Shown here piece after piece: positions 21,590-34,470 of a stretch of 64,000 bases of DNA. The notes under the pieces are model-generated. The model worked only from the letters and a program-made list of their open reading frames with translations. It searched no databases and had not been told where the DNA came from. The stretch is taken from contig JARFIW010000899.1 in the NCBI GenBank assembly GCA_036346225.1, forward strand, positions 1,240,001 through 1,304,000, read 5' to 3'. Position numbers and translations under genes: made by a program. The DNA is from Platerodrilus igneus (lineage: Eukaryota > Arthropoda > Insecta > Coleoptera > Lycidae). Position 1 is the stretch's first letter. Each line of letters opens with the position of its first letter.

Positions 21590-22860
21590 CATGGCAATTC
21601 CCTCCATTGAATCCACTGCCACCTTATTGATGCATTCCGTCAAAACTTGGTTCCTCGTAAATAAACAGCCAATGTCCCGTTCCAAATCCAGAATGCTTCT
21701 CCTCAAAGGAATCGTTGAACTGCGATGTAGTTCAAAAGTCCACATCCTACACACCTTAATCACCTTCTCCACAACAGCCCAATACCTAGGACTGCACTTA
21801 GACACACGTCTCAAAACTAACGCCCATTTGACCAAACTTGGCACAAAAACCAAAATCATTATACACAACCTCCATCATTCACTTCCAATATCCGCACATC
21901 TCACCAACACCACATGCAGACTAATCTTCACTCAAGATATCCTTCTTATAATCAAATACGCTGCAGACTCCTGGTTACCACTCAACCCATAATGCACAAG
22001 ACACAATCTCGACCGAATTATACAACCATTCCTACTCCACCATTCCCGAGCATATACAACAGCTTCTATATCCGCACTCCAAACCCTACTGCACGTCCCG
22101 CCTACAGAACTAACTCCCCATTCATGTATTCAAATCCGAAACCTTAAACAAAACAGACCCTTATCCCTACACGTCTCAACATGCTATCCGAATAATTACC
22201 TTACACTTCCCAAAACAGAGATCAAATCTTTAATTCATCGATCTCTCATCCACTCCTGGCAATAATCTTCGACCCTTTTACAGATCGGTAGGTTTACCCA
22301 TGACATCTTTCCCAACATCACAGATATTCTTTCACATATAGCGCACTCCCATCCACCAACCCTCCAATTCCTTATCAGAGACGGTTCTTTCAGAGCTAAA
22401 CCACATCAATTACATTTAATCCCATCTCCCAATTGCCCATGCGACGACCAGATCCAGAAACACAACTCCATCTCATTTACTCATGCTCCCTGACCATACT
22501 CCAACAAGCACACCTTAAATTAATTATCCATCTGAACCCCTTCACTTCCCTACCCGACCTTAGCTTCCTCATAACCAATTTCCTACAACAAACCAACAAA
22601 TTTTTTATCGACATCCTAGTAAATAAACCCCCTATCCAAACCCTGCGGTAAGCAAACTGACAACAACACAATACACACATCTACACACCCAAGCAATGCT
22701 TTCAAACACAAAACCTACACAAGGACACCTGCACACACTCAGCATCCACACACACACCATACCATCGAACGAAGCTAGCAACGACACCAGAAATTGTGCC
22801 AAACCCTAATCGTACACCCAACCAACAAGCCACAAAAACCATTTATTGCTTAATAATGTA
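21590..22860 (+). pseudogene. Jockey-superfamily LINE, C-terminal reverse transcriptase and tail
   Basis: A 133-codon plus frame (21591-21992) has TAQYLGLHLDTRLKTNAHL, the conserved block just after the reverse transcriptase thumb in Jockey-type LINEs. It is followed by other frames with Pro/Thr/Leu-rich sequence and a CPCDDQIQ-like Cys block (near 22434-22460) that recalls the C-terminal Cys motif. The codon use (C-rich third positions) differs from the AT-rich surroundings and points to a more recent coding history than the neighbours. Frame changes and stops break it. The 3' end lies near 22860 at ttgtaaataaatgtatatat. Confidence 0.7.
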
Positions 22861-23060
22861 CAACTACGTCGGCCTAGACTCATGTATTGTTGTAAATAAA
22901 TGTATATATGATGATTACGATGCTGAATATAATTTTACATAAATAACGAGTTCCATGTAAGTATTCAATCAAATAATTTTTTGAGTGAGAAAATAACTAC
23001 TTGCGAATAAATACGGTACGTATTATGGTATAATCACACATAAATTACTTTCTACAAAAA

Positions 23061-24775
23061 ATGGCTACTAGAACAGAGCGAATTTTGCTTGCTGCTAAGA
23101 AAGTCACAAAGCCTGTAGCGAACAATGCACCTGCTAGTTAATTGTTACAACAAAATGTAAACACTACAATAAATGAATTTGCTTCAATCTCAATAGATAT
23201 TTTAGAAGAATCCACCAGGGGTGCAGGAATGCCAGAAGCGAAATTAGTATTAAAACAATGGGAACCTGCAGATTGTTCTTTCTTCTAGAAATATAAATAA
23301 ACAATAACAGTCTTTTGAGTCATCGGATGAGAAAGGTGATTCATTTACAGGAGAAGATTCACAGGATAATAATGACGAGATTAGCGATGAAGACATTTAA
23401 TCAAACAAGAACTCCAGTGATGAACAGATGAGAATATAACACCGAACTACTTGAGGTCATTGTGGTAATGTCTAACGATTTTCCATTTTCTGATAATCCA
23501 CAACAAATCAGGTTGATTGTTTCCAGCCCATACAAAATTTATTGGGAGTTTATAGACAATAATATCTTTGAATTAATAGCACAGCAGACAAACACGTCCG
23601 CATTATAATGAATAAAATGTATGCAAATGACGTGATACAGAGAAGCATGAAACGTAATCGATTCGACTTGCGGCTAAAGTTCATTTATTTTCCAAATAAT
23701 GCTACGCCTCAAAGTACTGATAGGTTAACTAAAATTAGAATTATTTTAGATCAAATTATATGCAATTTTCAGAGGATTCTGAAACCTAGCAAAGAGAGAT
23801 CATCGATGAGACCATGGTGCCATGGAGAAGCTGATTTGTCTTTCCATAATATCTTCCAGCTAATTCACATAAATATGGGATTAAAGTATATAAGATGTGC
23901 ACATTTGAAGGTTACATATAGAATCTCAACATATATTGTGGTAAAAATGACGGCGTACAAGAACATGCCAGTGGACATGGGCACACCTCTGATGTAACAG
24001 TAAGGCTAATGGACGCTTTGTTGAATGAAGGGAGAATCTTGTATATTGACAATTCTTACAATAGCGTAAAATTTGTCGAATACATCCTACAGAACATCCT
24101 ACGTATGTGACACTTTAAAGTGTAATAGGAATGACAATCCAAAAGATGTATGTCAAAAAACTCAAAAAATGTAATATATATGGGAAGGAAAATAACAAAA
24201 TGGTACGAGTTTTCAAGTAACAAATCAATAGATCAGTCCTCATGCTAAACAATTTGTCTCAACATATGGATGAGTTAGTTCCTACTGGTTTACCAAACAG
24301 AAGTAGTCAAGATGTAGTGAAACCGAGATCTGTTATAGATTATAATAAGGCTAAAAATGGACTAGACGTTTCGGATCACTTGTCTTTGGAAAACTATCAA
24401 GAAGGCTGTCTTTGAAATCATTCTCGGAACCAGTGTAGTTAATTCGTGGGTAGTGTATAATACAAATAACAAAAAGAAACTCCACATTTTTCAATTCAGA
24501 GAACAACTTATAAACAGACTTCTTGATTATGAAGGCACAGAAGTAGAGAACCACCAAAATCTAGAAGAAAACCAAAGAAGGAAAAAAACTTGAAGAGGTT
24601 ATGAGAAACGTAAAACAAATTCATAAAAGATGTTTTTCATGCTATGGGTTAATGCAAAAAGAAAGAAGTACTAAAGAAGCAAGAGCAAAAACTAAACGAA
24701 TAATGATCTACTGCGACAGCTGCTACGGCAATCCACCAACGTGTTTGAACAGTTTCAATATGAAATACATCTAGC
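23061..24775 (+). pseudogene. piggyBac-family transposase remnant
   Basis: Across three plus frames a piggyBac (DDE_Tnp_1_7) protein can be followed. It starts with an acidic N-terminus (GEDSQDNNDEISDED), then helical DNA-binding sequence (23608-23800). A core around MRPWCHGEADLSFHN (23808-23852) lies where the first catalytic region belongs. Next come VRLMDALLNEGRILYIDNSY (24001-24060) with its Asp, and DYNKAKNGLDVSDHLS (24338-24385) near the last Asp. A Cys-rich C-terminal zinc-binding domain follows, with CFSC near 24637 and CDSC near 24713. At least seven stops or frame shifts show it is dead. TTAA-flanked ends were not located. Confidence 0.85.
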
Positions 24776-24894
24776 TTTTACTTTTGTTTCATAGTATTCT
24801 CATTTTTTATTATTAGTTTGATTAGTTATAAAGCGAATTTTAAGTTTGAATAACTTCAGTGATTTAGGTTTCAATTTATCTTCCAGTAATTTCA

Positions 24895-25998
24895 TCAAAG
24901 TAAACGAGCTGGAAATAGAACAAACTAAAAATCGCCAGAAAATTCCAACTCATTTTTTGTGGTACCCAAAAATCTGTACGTTCATTAGTTAAACTAAATT
25001 TGGAGATTTTTTTACATTCAAAACTCGAAATACACAATTGCATTGGTTAAAGATATCGTTAACGTTTTTCAACACAGGAAGCATAGGAAATGGAAGTGTA
25101 TAAATATAAATTCAAATTCTTCGGAAAACATTCGTTAGTGCTCACCATAGCCTAAGGAATCACCTTGCAGTGTTCCCCATAGCCTGCAAACCCTTCAACG
25201 AGCAGCGCTCTCCATAGCCTGCTATATTACAACACGCAGCGCTCCCTATAGCCTGTGTACTCTCCGACAGTGACGCTGTCCAACGCCGTACCCAAGACAT
25301 GTCATTATAATTCATCAATCCATAGTTAACAAACCACGTATGAACGTTAAGCACCGTTCCATACTTCACCGACAAGTCATTATTGTGATTGCATCTGTCA
25401 AGCTCTACTTTCGGGACGACATCCCCGTAGAAGCATCACAACCACCAAGCCTGCCGAAGAGTTCAGAAGACAACCCAAGCCCTTTTGAACCCTCTATACT
25501 TGCATATAATGTAATTTAGTAGTTAGTAATTTTACATCATAATTTTTTGTAACGTAACGTTGATCCACAATTAAAACACGAAGCCTTCCAAAGAGATCCG
25601 AAGACCACCGAAGATGTCTGGACCTCTTCAAACTGTACATATTTCCTAATCATCGTTGTTGAAGTTAACACTGGGCCTCATAAGCAACCTCCGAAGCATT
25701 CCGAAGAAATGCAAAGACTACCGAAAACTTATACACCCCGTTAAACTGTACATACATTCATTTAATCAGTGTATAAGTTCATTTATAGTTCCACAAGCAA
25801 CCATAAAGCCATACGAAGATTTCCGAAGACTACCGAAGACTTCCGAACTGCTAAAATCATTCAATTTCACTTTTATTTTATGTATTTATGAACCTATAAT
25901 TATTTTATTGCTTATACTTATTAAACAAATAATCAAGCCAAGCCTACATGCCTTCAGACGCCGCCCACTCGAACGATAACAGCAGTTGTTACCTATAT
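24895..25998 (+). repeat. LTR-like unit, tandem copy 1
   Basis: This ~1.1 kb unit repeats directly at 26005-26862. It has a TATA-like box (ggaagtgtataaatataaat near 25090), three to four ~38 bp direct repeats built on gctcaccatagcctgc (25140-25260), and several ccgaagactaccgaagac repeats towards its right end. The layout looks like an LTR with U3 repeats and a core promoter. No coding region separates the two copies. Confidence 0.6.
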
Positions 25999-26004
25999 CA
26001 AAAT

Positions 26005-26862
26005 GCACGAGTTGAGCACAGAACAAACTAAAAAACGTGAGAATTTTCAACTCATTTTTTGTGCTACGCAAAACTCTGCACGTTCATTGGCTAACAGCAT
26101 TTGGACATTCTTTTACATACGAAAACTGAACTCAATGATTTTTTTGGTTAAACACATCATTAACGTTTTTCAACACAGCCAACAAAGGACATGGAAGTGT
26201 ATAAATATAATTTCAAATTCCACAAGAGATATTCGTTAGTGCTCCCCAAAGCCTAAAGAATCAACTGGCAGTGCTCACCATAGCCTGCTAACACTTCAGC
26301 AAGCAGCGCTCACCATAGCCTACTTATTCTCCGCCAGTAACACTGTCCGCCGCCGTACCTAGGGGCATGCCACTATAATTCCCCACCGTAAATAGTTAGT
26401 AAACCACGTATGGGCAGTAAGCTCAGTTCCGTCCACCAGGTCAGCACGAAGCAGGCACAGAACGCCCTCCAACGTACCTTTCGATCAGTCTTGCCACACC
26501 CGAAGCTCCTGTCGCTCCTGCCATCTTCGCCAAACCATCTTTGGCATCTCCGCAAGGGATGCGGCGAGGACCTATTCAAGCCGCTCCCACGACGACGACG
26601 TCTTGAGAGATCGTTTACAGTGGTGACACCGAGTGTGTCTACCAATTCTACCTTCGGGACAGCATCCCCGTAAAATTCAACGGCAACGCACTCGGCGAGG
26701 CCTAGGGCACCAGTATCACGATGCCTTTCAAAGTTCCGGAGATCACCCAAGACGTCTAAACCTCTTAAAACTGTAATAGTTATTTAAGTTCTTACTGGGC
26801 TCCATAAGTAAATCACGAGGCTTTCCAAAGAGTACCGAAGACTACCGAATGTCTAACACCTT
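26005..26862 (+). repeat. LTR-like unit, tandem copy 2 (cut by a LINE)
   Basis: The unit matches copy 1 from gaacaaactaaaaaacgtg through the TATA box (gtgtataaatataatttc) and the gctcaccatagcctgc repeats to the ccgaagactaccgaatgtc region. There it stops abruptly at the 3' edge of a minus-strand LINE. A 126-codon minus frame across 26373-26750 is an artefact of higher GC content here. Confidence 0.6.
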
Positions 26863-28432
26863 TCTTAATCTTAGCTTTCTTTTCTATTTCATCAAATTTA
26901 ATTACTACGCATTGGTTTTTATATAGACTGTAAATAACTTTTCTATCCCTATGAGAGATTCCCATTTTTCGCAAAATCCTAAATATAACAATCCAATAAA
27001 CCCTATCAAATGCTTTTTCTACATCTACAAACGCGAAATGAGTCTTTTTATTTGTTTGTAACCTTTTTTCAATAATTACCTTAATCATTAGTATCGGTTC
27101 TCTAGTCCCTCTGCTTTTACGAAAACCATATTGGTCTTTGCCTAAATAATTCTCAGTCAAAGCTTCTACTCTATTTTTTATTATTATTGTTAGTATTTTG
27201 GAAACGTGGGAAGTTAAACTAATCGTTCTAAAATTCTCACACCTATCAGCCCCTGACTTTTTTGAGATTGAAATAATAATATTTTTTTCGAAATCTATTG
27301 GAACCTCACCTGTGTCATATATTACTTTTACTAGTTGATATAATCTGACATGCATATTTTATTAATTTTGCGGGGATATTGACTTCTATCCCTGGCGCTT
27401 TAATTAGTTTAAGATCCCTAACAGCTCTATCAAATTCCTCTCTCTATCGTCCCCGAAAAACTTTATAACTGCCTTGTAAGCCCTGCCTGTTTTACCTACT
27501 CTCAAATCATCTTTCACTATCCAATTCTCTGAAAGCTTTAAGCTTTCTTCTATTCTCAATTAAATCTAATACCTCTTTTGTTACACAGGGTTTTCTAGCT
27601 CTTACTTTCTTCTTACCTATAATCTGTGTTGCTGTATCATGTACAGCGCTTTTTATTTCTTTCCATCTATTTTCTACGTTCCCTCCTATAGCTATGTCAT
27701 CGATCTTATTATCTAATACATGTTTATATTCCTCTTTAACCTCACTATCATTAAGCTTACTTAGATCCCATCCTTCTCTTTTAGCCTTTCCAATTTTTTG
27801 AATTTTAGATTACACTTCATTTTAACTAAGTTATGATCGCTATCTACGTCAGCCCTCGGATAACTACGACAGTTTTTAACTTGGTTTCTAAATCTTTAAA
27901 ATCTTTATATAATCTATTTCGTATCTAGCCCTATCACCTGGCGCTTCCAGGTTTATCTTCTTTTAACATGTTGTTTGAATAGGGTGTTTAGAGTTACTAA
28001 TCTATGTTCCTGGCAAAACTCAACTAATCTTCCTCCTCTATCATTTCGTCTACCATACCCAAATTTTCCTACCATTTTTCCCTCACCACCTTCTCCCACT
28101 AACTCATTAAAATCGCCCATAACTATTAAATTCTCATCTCCTTTTACTTTTCTTACTATACTATTTATATCCTCGTATACCTTTTCTACTTCCTCATCCT
28201 CGTACTGAGTTGTAGGCATGTAAACCTGTACTAAAACAGTGTCTGTGAGTTTCGTACTCAATCTAACCATAATTATTCTATTAGTAAATTGTAAGTACTC
28301 TTTAACTTTATGTCCTAATCTTTTATCTAACACTATTCCTACCCCTGCCTGTCCATTAGTTGAAGAAGTTGTAATTATTCTATAATTATCTTTCCAAAAG
28401 TCATTACTATCTGGCTAGCTCAACACATTTGC
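26863..28432 (-). pseudogene. RTE-like LINE, family A, copy 1 (endonuclease to mid reverse transcriptase)
   Basis: Read from 28430 down, the minus strand gives an APE-type endonuclease part (28333-27953) with MGDFNELVG and LVEFCQEHRL, then a linker. A reverse transcriptase part follows (27355-26870) with ISISKKSGADRCENFRTISL, QYGFRKSRGTREPIL and FAFVDVEKAFDRVYW. The FADD block and C-terminus are missing because the copy ends at 26863 in the LTR-like unit. The encoded protein would nick target DNA and reverse-transcribe the LINE RNA. Stops and frame changes make it non-functional. Clade (RTE/BovB-like) is judged from motif style. Confidence 0.85.
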
Positions 28433-29919
28433 TAATATTTTTTTTCAGTCACGAGGAAAAATGCATTTCGACCCGTAGTATAACTACTGATTGTAATTTA
28501 CCGTTACTATTTTTTTATTAATTACTTGTCAAGCATTATTTGTGGACAATATGTAGGTTGGTAAGACATTTTTTCATTTCTGTTTTATATAAATACTAGG
28601 ATTAAGATAGCAATTTAGGTTAAGGTAATCTAAGATGGGTATTAACTATTTTTGCGAAGGTTGTTGCACTATGTAAGTCATCCGTGAATTTTGGATAAAT
28701 GTTTTCTTGTATACGAGTTGGTTTTCCCTTTTTTAACATGTTTAATTCTTAAGGGTTTGTAAATAAATTGTTTTTCTTGAGGTTTCCTTTTTCTTTCTGT
28801 GTGACCCACGCTACTCTACGATGTTTTTAGCTAGCACGGCATTAATTCTTTGGATTCCCATTGTTTTTGTTGCGGTACTCGGTGCGGATTACTGTTACTT
28901 TGTTTACTGCTTGTACTTTTTTTTTGTTCGCACGGATTGTCGTAACAAAGTAAGAAAGATGATTCATGTTACAAGAAATACTAAATGTGAAAGATATTAA
29001 TAGAAACAACATGTAAGTGAATTAAGCGGTATTGTTTACGATTTGAATGAAATTAATGTTTATTTTTTAATTTGTTAGTTTTAACTTAAAAAACAAATCA
29101 AACACATTTTCTTTTTTTCAATCATAATAACTTTATTTGTGGGGGATAGGTCTTCATTCAGCAAAAGCTATTTTTTTTACACTGAAGGTTTCCAGGTGCA
29201 GAAATTTATTTGCTAACTTTCATTATTGCTTGCTGTAATCGTTGCACTAGATTCTGCATCACATGATACTCTTTTAACAAATAACGACATTGTCATCAAA
29301 GATTAAAATCAAACAAGCCAAAAAAAACAAAAAAGTATAACTTCGCAATAATTTGTTAACCTTTAAAAGAAAAAAAGCTGTTGACATGTTTAAAATAGTT
29401 GTTTAATTGACTGCTTTGTTAATTTTAGTAGCTTATTATTAGGAATCTTAGCTGTAACATCTTCTAGAACTTGCAACAGGTGTAACATGAGCAGAGTTAG
29501 CCTTAACGTTTAATTGTGACAGATCTATTACAAATTGTAACTGATCCATACGAAGAGTTGGTTTTGAATTTTCTAACTAATGGAGTTCTTAATACACTCG
29601 TGTGTATGTGTATGTAGTGTATGTTAAAGGTGTGGTAAAATGGTGGATTACGGGATCTCATGTTTAGTAAATGTTACTTCCCTTGGTATTCATTTATTAT
29701 TAACGGTAGTCGCGAATTACATGGTGCTGAAACCCTAATTAACGAATATGATTGCTATGTAACGAATTAACGTCCGGCAAAAGCTCTGATTATCAATTAT
29801 GAACTGGAAATAAACCGCGAATCTAACTTAAGGTTACACAGTACAACAATTTCGTAATTGCAATGCAATTAATCACGCAACCAGAAGATATACATACAGA
29901 TTGCTACTTGTATGACGTG
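28433..29919. other. No gene recognised
   Basis: AT-rich, low-complexity stretch. It contains a T-rich run near 29110 and gtgtatgtgtatgtag near 29600 but no exon-like frame or repeat partner that I can place. Confidence 0.4.
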
Positions 29920-29921
29920 TA

Positions 29922-30315
29922 TTGGTGTTGATGCAATTAATCTATATAACAGTTTCCAAGAAATGTTATTACTTTCAAGACAACAACCGACGCTGACCAT
30001 GTAAAGCAAAAGTTTACAGATTATTTTGAATCTAAAGTAAATATTACATACGAACGCTACAAATTGAATAAAATGTCTCACTTATCAAATAAAAAAGCAG
30101 ACGAATTTATAGGTCGTTTACGAGGTCAACCTAAACGTTGCAATTATCAGCGCGTAGCTAACGCGATACGATACGAGATCAACCAGTAATTGGTATCTTA
30201 AGAGATGATATTGCAAGCTATTATTAGCAGAAGATTTGCAACTAGAAACTACTATTAAAAGCTGCAAACTAGTGGAGTCACTAAGCAAGTAGATGACATC
30301 AGGTATAATAATGTC
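29922..30315 (+). pseudogene. gag: Gypsy-type Gag remnant
   Basis: Plus-strand frames show GVDAINLYNSFQ, then FTDYFESKVNITYERYKLNK (30012-30072), then ADEFIGRLRGQPKRCNY and a segment resembling the RY.I..GI...LL.EDL.LE block. This order is typical of the capsid region of Ty3/gypsy Gag (K02A2.6-like elements). Frame changes break it and no pol region follows. Gag forms the retroelement particle. Only ~120 codons of the usual ~350 remain. Confidence 0.6.
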
Positions 30316-30429
30316 TAATACAAACGCTGTTGGTGCAATTAATAAACAAAATTACAAAAATTAGGTACATCTCCCCCCCTCCTCCCTCGCCCTCCAATTG
30401 GCTAGGGTGGGATAGAAAACAGTGTAATA

Positions 30430-31187
30430 ATTTTCCATTGTGCACATATTAATGCTGATAGTACTTCTTTTCATTAAAAGATATTTAAAAAATCGATGGG
30501 GTGGTAAGGGCTATCTAAACGACAGTCCCCTCAAACTCCATTTATATACCAAACCTACTGGATTCATTTGTGTTTCGATAACCCTCCATTGTGCACACAT
30601 TAGTGCTTATCATGCTTGCTTTCATTAAAAAACTGTACAACAAATTAATGAGAGGCTATGGAAACGATGGACGGTCGCTTCCTAACCTCCATTTATATAC
30701 CAAACCTACTGAATATATTTGAGCGTCGATAGTGCTCCATTGTCCCCTTTAAATGTGATTTTTCCAATGCTCCACCCGAAGGTACTACATTGGCCAGGAA
30801 GCGAGTTTTTCTTACCTGGAAAATTTGGAATTTTGTCGAACCCTTGCTGTTCCAAGCAAGGTAGGGATCTTTAACGTGCGTGACAACACTCACACACGGG
30901 ACCTCCATTTTACCTCTCATCCGAACGAAGGTGTATTTTTGTGAAAAATGCTCGCCTAACATTTTTCAAGCGGACCGTGTCGGGATTCGAACCCGGAACC
31001 TTGGGCGTAATAGTCACACACAAACCACTACGCCACGGACCCGCCTGCTCCATTGTCCACATATTAGAGTTGATAGTGGTTCCTTTCATTAAAAATTATT
31101 CAAAAAAACCTTCGTTTATATGCCAAATCTACTAGAATCATTAGTGCTTTGATATTTCTCCATTATGCACACACAGTGCGGATAGTG
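30430..31187 (+). repeat. Satellite of ~150 bp units (set 2), interrupted by a SINE
   Basis: Units contain ctccattgtgcacacattag, a tgatagtgcttcctttcatt-like segment and ccatttatataccaaaccta. They recur near 30435, 30590, 30735, 31048 and 31165. The array resumes on the far side of the family B LINE at 34470-34625, so the LINE landed inside it. Confidence 0.75.
30746..31045 (-). mobile_element. tRNA-headed SINE, copy 3
   Basis: Full-length minus-strand copy: head with gtccgtggcgtagtggtttg and B-box gggttccgggttcgaatccc, body with ttgtcacgcacgttaaagat, and tail ggccaatgtagtaccttcgg. The 13-mer tgctccattgtcc is repeated exactly at 30733-30745 and 31046-31058, giving a perfect target-site duplication. 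It is the least diverged insertion in the window by this measure. Confidence 0.93.
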
Positions 31188-34100
31188 CTCCATCATCATT
31201 AGGTCTACAGTTCTGGAACTGGTTAGACGCATGCCCTCACTGTTTCCTATTCGCAGCTAACCTACTCATTGATTTTGTTTTTGACCTTACTTAAGGTCGG
31301 TTTGACGTAGCTCTAACTTCTTTTCTATTCTGTGCTAATCTAAAAAGCTCTACATACCCTGAAATTTTCACAATCTGCATGATTCACTGTCTGCGTGCAA
31401 TATTCTGTTCTAGGTCTACATCTACCTCTTTTTTCCTATCTCTGCTTGATATATATCTCGCACTATTCCCCAAAAATGCTTTCGAACGTATCCTGGTCTT
31501 CTATTTCACCTATTCTCTTTCCACATATGCTTTCATGAAATTTCTCATTGTTTCTGCTTGCTGTCTTCGAACATAGCCGCTGCTCTTTATTGTTAAATGC
31601 ATTTCGGATCCCCTTCTATTGTTTTACAAATATATATCCTATTTCCCCGATATTCCACATATTTCTTTCTTCGCCTACCATTTGTAGTACCTCTTTGTTC
31701 TTAACTTTGTATGTCCATGATATCTTCATCATGTGTCTGTAGCACCACATTTCAAAAACCTCTATTTTTTCCATCCACTTGTCCTACTGTCCAGGTTTCA
31801 CAGTCATACAGTGCTGTACTCTATACATATGTTTTAAGCAATCTTCTCATTGTTTCTATGTTTGTTGTCTTTAAACAGTAGTTACCGTCTCTCGTTAAAT
31901 ATAGCACGACCTTTTACTAACCTTTGTTTTATATCATTTGCGCTCTTTCCATGTCGCGTTATTTGACTGCCTAGGTAGCAGAAATCCTTAACCTCTTGTA
32001 ACTTCTCGTTACCTATTTATATTCTTGTTTCTGATTTATTTTCTCCTACTTTGCGTACTAGTACCTTTTAGTGGTGATAGGGCACATTCCTGTCTCACCC
32101 CTTTACTAATATTTATTTATCTACATTCCTGCTCTAATTCTATTACCGCTGTTTGATCTTAATATCAGCTGTGAACCATCCGTCTATCCCTAAAACTCAT
32201 TCCAATCTTTTTGAGTATTTCGAACATTTTTTTCCATTTTACATTGACGAATGCTTTTTCCAGATCTGCAAATCCTATATACACGCTTTCCTCTTTTGCT
32301 ATTGTTTTCTCCATTATCACCCTCGGAGCTAAAATAGCCTCCCATATTCCCCTATTCTGCCTAAACCCATATTGATCTCCTCGAAGTATTTCTTCATCTA
32401 GTTTTTCTATTCGTATTTGTACAATTCTAGTTAATATTTTTGACACGCGTGCTGTAAAACTTATTGTTCCAAAAATTTTCACATCTAGCCGAACTTCTCT
32501 CTTTGGCATAGTGACTATGATGTTATTTTTAAAATCTTTGGGTATCTCGCTTGTCTAATATATGTACCTTACAAGTTGGAAGAGACGTTCTGTTACTGCT
32601 TGTTTAGCAGGTTTTTTGGAGTTTCTGCTTGCACCTTAGCTGTACCCGGTGCCTTACCATTTTCCAGACCTTTTAATGCTAATTCAAACTCTAAGTATAG
32701 GATATCTCAAGTCGTCTTTTTCAATGTCGGATTCATGTTCTAATGCTATTAGTTCCTCTCCTGCATATAAATTCCCTATATATTCTTGCCGTAGAACCAC
32801 TTTCTCTGCATTTTCTATAATGACGTTTCCTACCGCGTCCCTTATATTTTTGCTATACGGTTTATTATCCCTAAAATTGATTCTAATTAGTTTGTATGCT
32901 TCATCTGTCTTTCCTCGTTTCCATTTTAGTTTGTACCCCTTTTAACTTTTCATTAATCTATTGTTCTGTAGCTTTCTCGCATTTGCAAATAATTTTCCAT
33001 TTTATGGTTTAGTATCTGTTTTCCTGTTTTGTTTGATGAATTTTTGTATTTTCGTCTTTCTTCTACTAAATTCAGGATATCTTTTGCAATCGTGGTTTTT
33101 TCTTTTTTCTTTTTTTTTGTGTATACTCCAGAATATCTACGGCCGCCATGTTTCAGCTGGATTTATTGTTATTCCATTCTGTTTCTTCTTCCTAAGTATA
33201 AGAAATTTTCCCGATATATTTCAGCAATTCACTTGACTTTTCTTCAAATCTTTCGTGGAAATCTTTATCTTTTAGTTTCTCAAGACGAAAGTGCCTTTTT
33301 CCGTTCCTTTTTTCAAATTTTTAAATTTATGAGCAGCGCTCACAATTATAATGTTGTGGTCAATGTCTATATCTACTTCTGAGTGGCCTCTACAGTATTT
33401 TACTCAATTCCCAAACCGTTGTCTAACAAGAATGTAATCTATTTGATATCCTTCTATATCTCCTGGCATCTTCCACGTGTATCGCTTTCTAACATGATGT
33501 ATCAATTATGTGTTTGTGATGGTTAAATTGTTTTTATCGTAGAATTCTACCAACTTATTTCCCTTGTCGTTTCTTGTGCCTAAACCAAATAAACCTACTA
33601 CGGCTACTTCCCAATCCTCACCTAACACTGCATTAAAATCCCCCGTAATTATTAAATGTTCATGTCCTCCTACGTATCTTAGTATGTCTCCGATATCTTT
33701 GTAGATCACTTCTACCTCTACCTCACTGTAGCTAGAGGTGGACATGTATACTTGTATATTACTGTATTTACTGGTTTGGATTCTAATCTAACCATGACTA
33801 CTCTTTCGTTCTTTTGTAAGTAGTTTTCTTCACACTGTCTTAACTTTTTTCGGATAACTATCCCCACACTCGAATTTCCTCTGATCCTGTATGAATTACG
33901 CTAAAGTCTTGACTCCGTAAATCCGCCAACTCTGACTACCGTACTTCGCTGATGCCTACTATGTCTAATGCTAACCTATCCGTTTCAATTTTTAAGTTCC
34001 CCAGGTTACTTGCTTCATACTTCTGACATTCCACGCTCCGACTCCGAAAATGTTCCCTAATCTTTTTCTAAATTTTACGATCACATCCTCCGAAGTAGTA

Positions 34101-34470
34101 CTTTCTTGGAGATACGAATGGGGGACTATTTTAACTCCGGAATCTTTTATCCCAAAGGATGCCATCATCTTAAATATATTTTCAGTATGCTATGTATTTG
34201 GGAGGTAATGTGGTGGTGTACCGTTGCCTTCCACGTCGCAGTAGAGTGTCTTAGAATGCCATACCGACTCCTACGGTCTCTGCTACTGTAAATACCTAAA
34301 GAGCTACTACCCTCTTTCGGAGACCTGTCTTGGTCTGGTTCCTCACCAAAGGACCTACTACTTTGGTTGAACCTGTAGTTTGGCTCTTTAGGTCACTGGA
34401 ACGCGGAAGCGATTACACCCGTTCTAGTAATCTAGAACTTCTTCAAGGTGCAGGTCCATTGGAAACAAGG
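31188..34470 (-). pseudogene. RTE-like LINE, family B, near full-length but broken
   Basis: The 3' end (catcatcattaggtctac on the plus strand, a (GAT)n-type tail) lies at 31188. Minus-strand coding then runs through the C-terminal Cys/Trp block, fingers and palm (32509-32165: FGTISFTARVSKIL, DQYGFRQNRGIWEAI, FADLEKAFVNVKW). Next is the linker, then the APE endonuclease (33745-33506: VYKDIGDI-like, LIITGDFNAVLG, NDKGNKLVEF) and a 5' untranslated part (34100-34470). The FADD catalytic block is missing: sequence jumps at 32073 from upstream-thumb to the GVRQG-side block, a gap of roughly 200 bp compared with 62378-64000. Stops are numerous. The 31190-31670 part appears composite. Confidence 0.85.

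Noticed and set aside
21591..22651. Reading the 21.6-22.7 kb frames as a host gene because of their C-rich codons
   Set aside because: The YLGLHLD block and Cys block place it in a Jockey-type LINE, and the frames are broken.
26373..26750. 125-codon minus-strand frame with Arg-rich composition
   Set aside because: It lies in an LTR-like unit that is repeated at 24895-25998, where the matching frame is broken. Its composition follows the local GC content.
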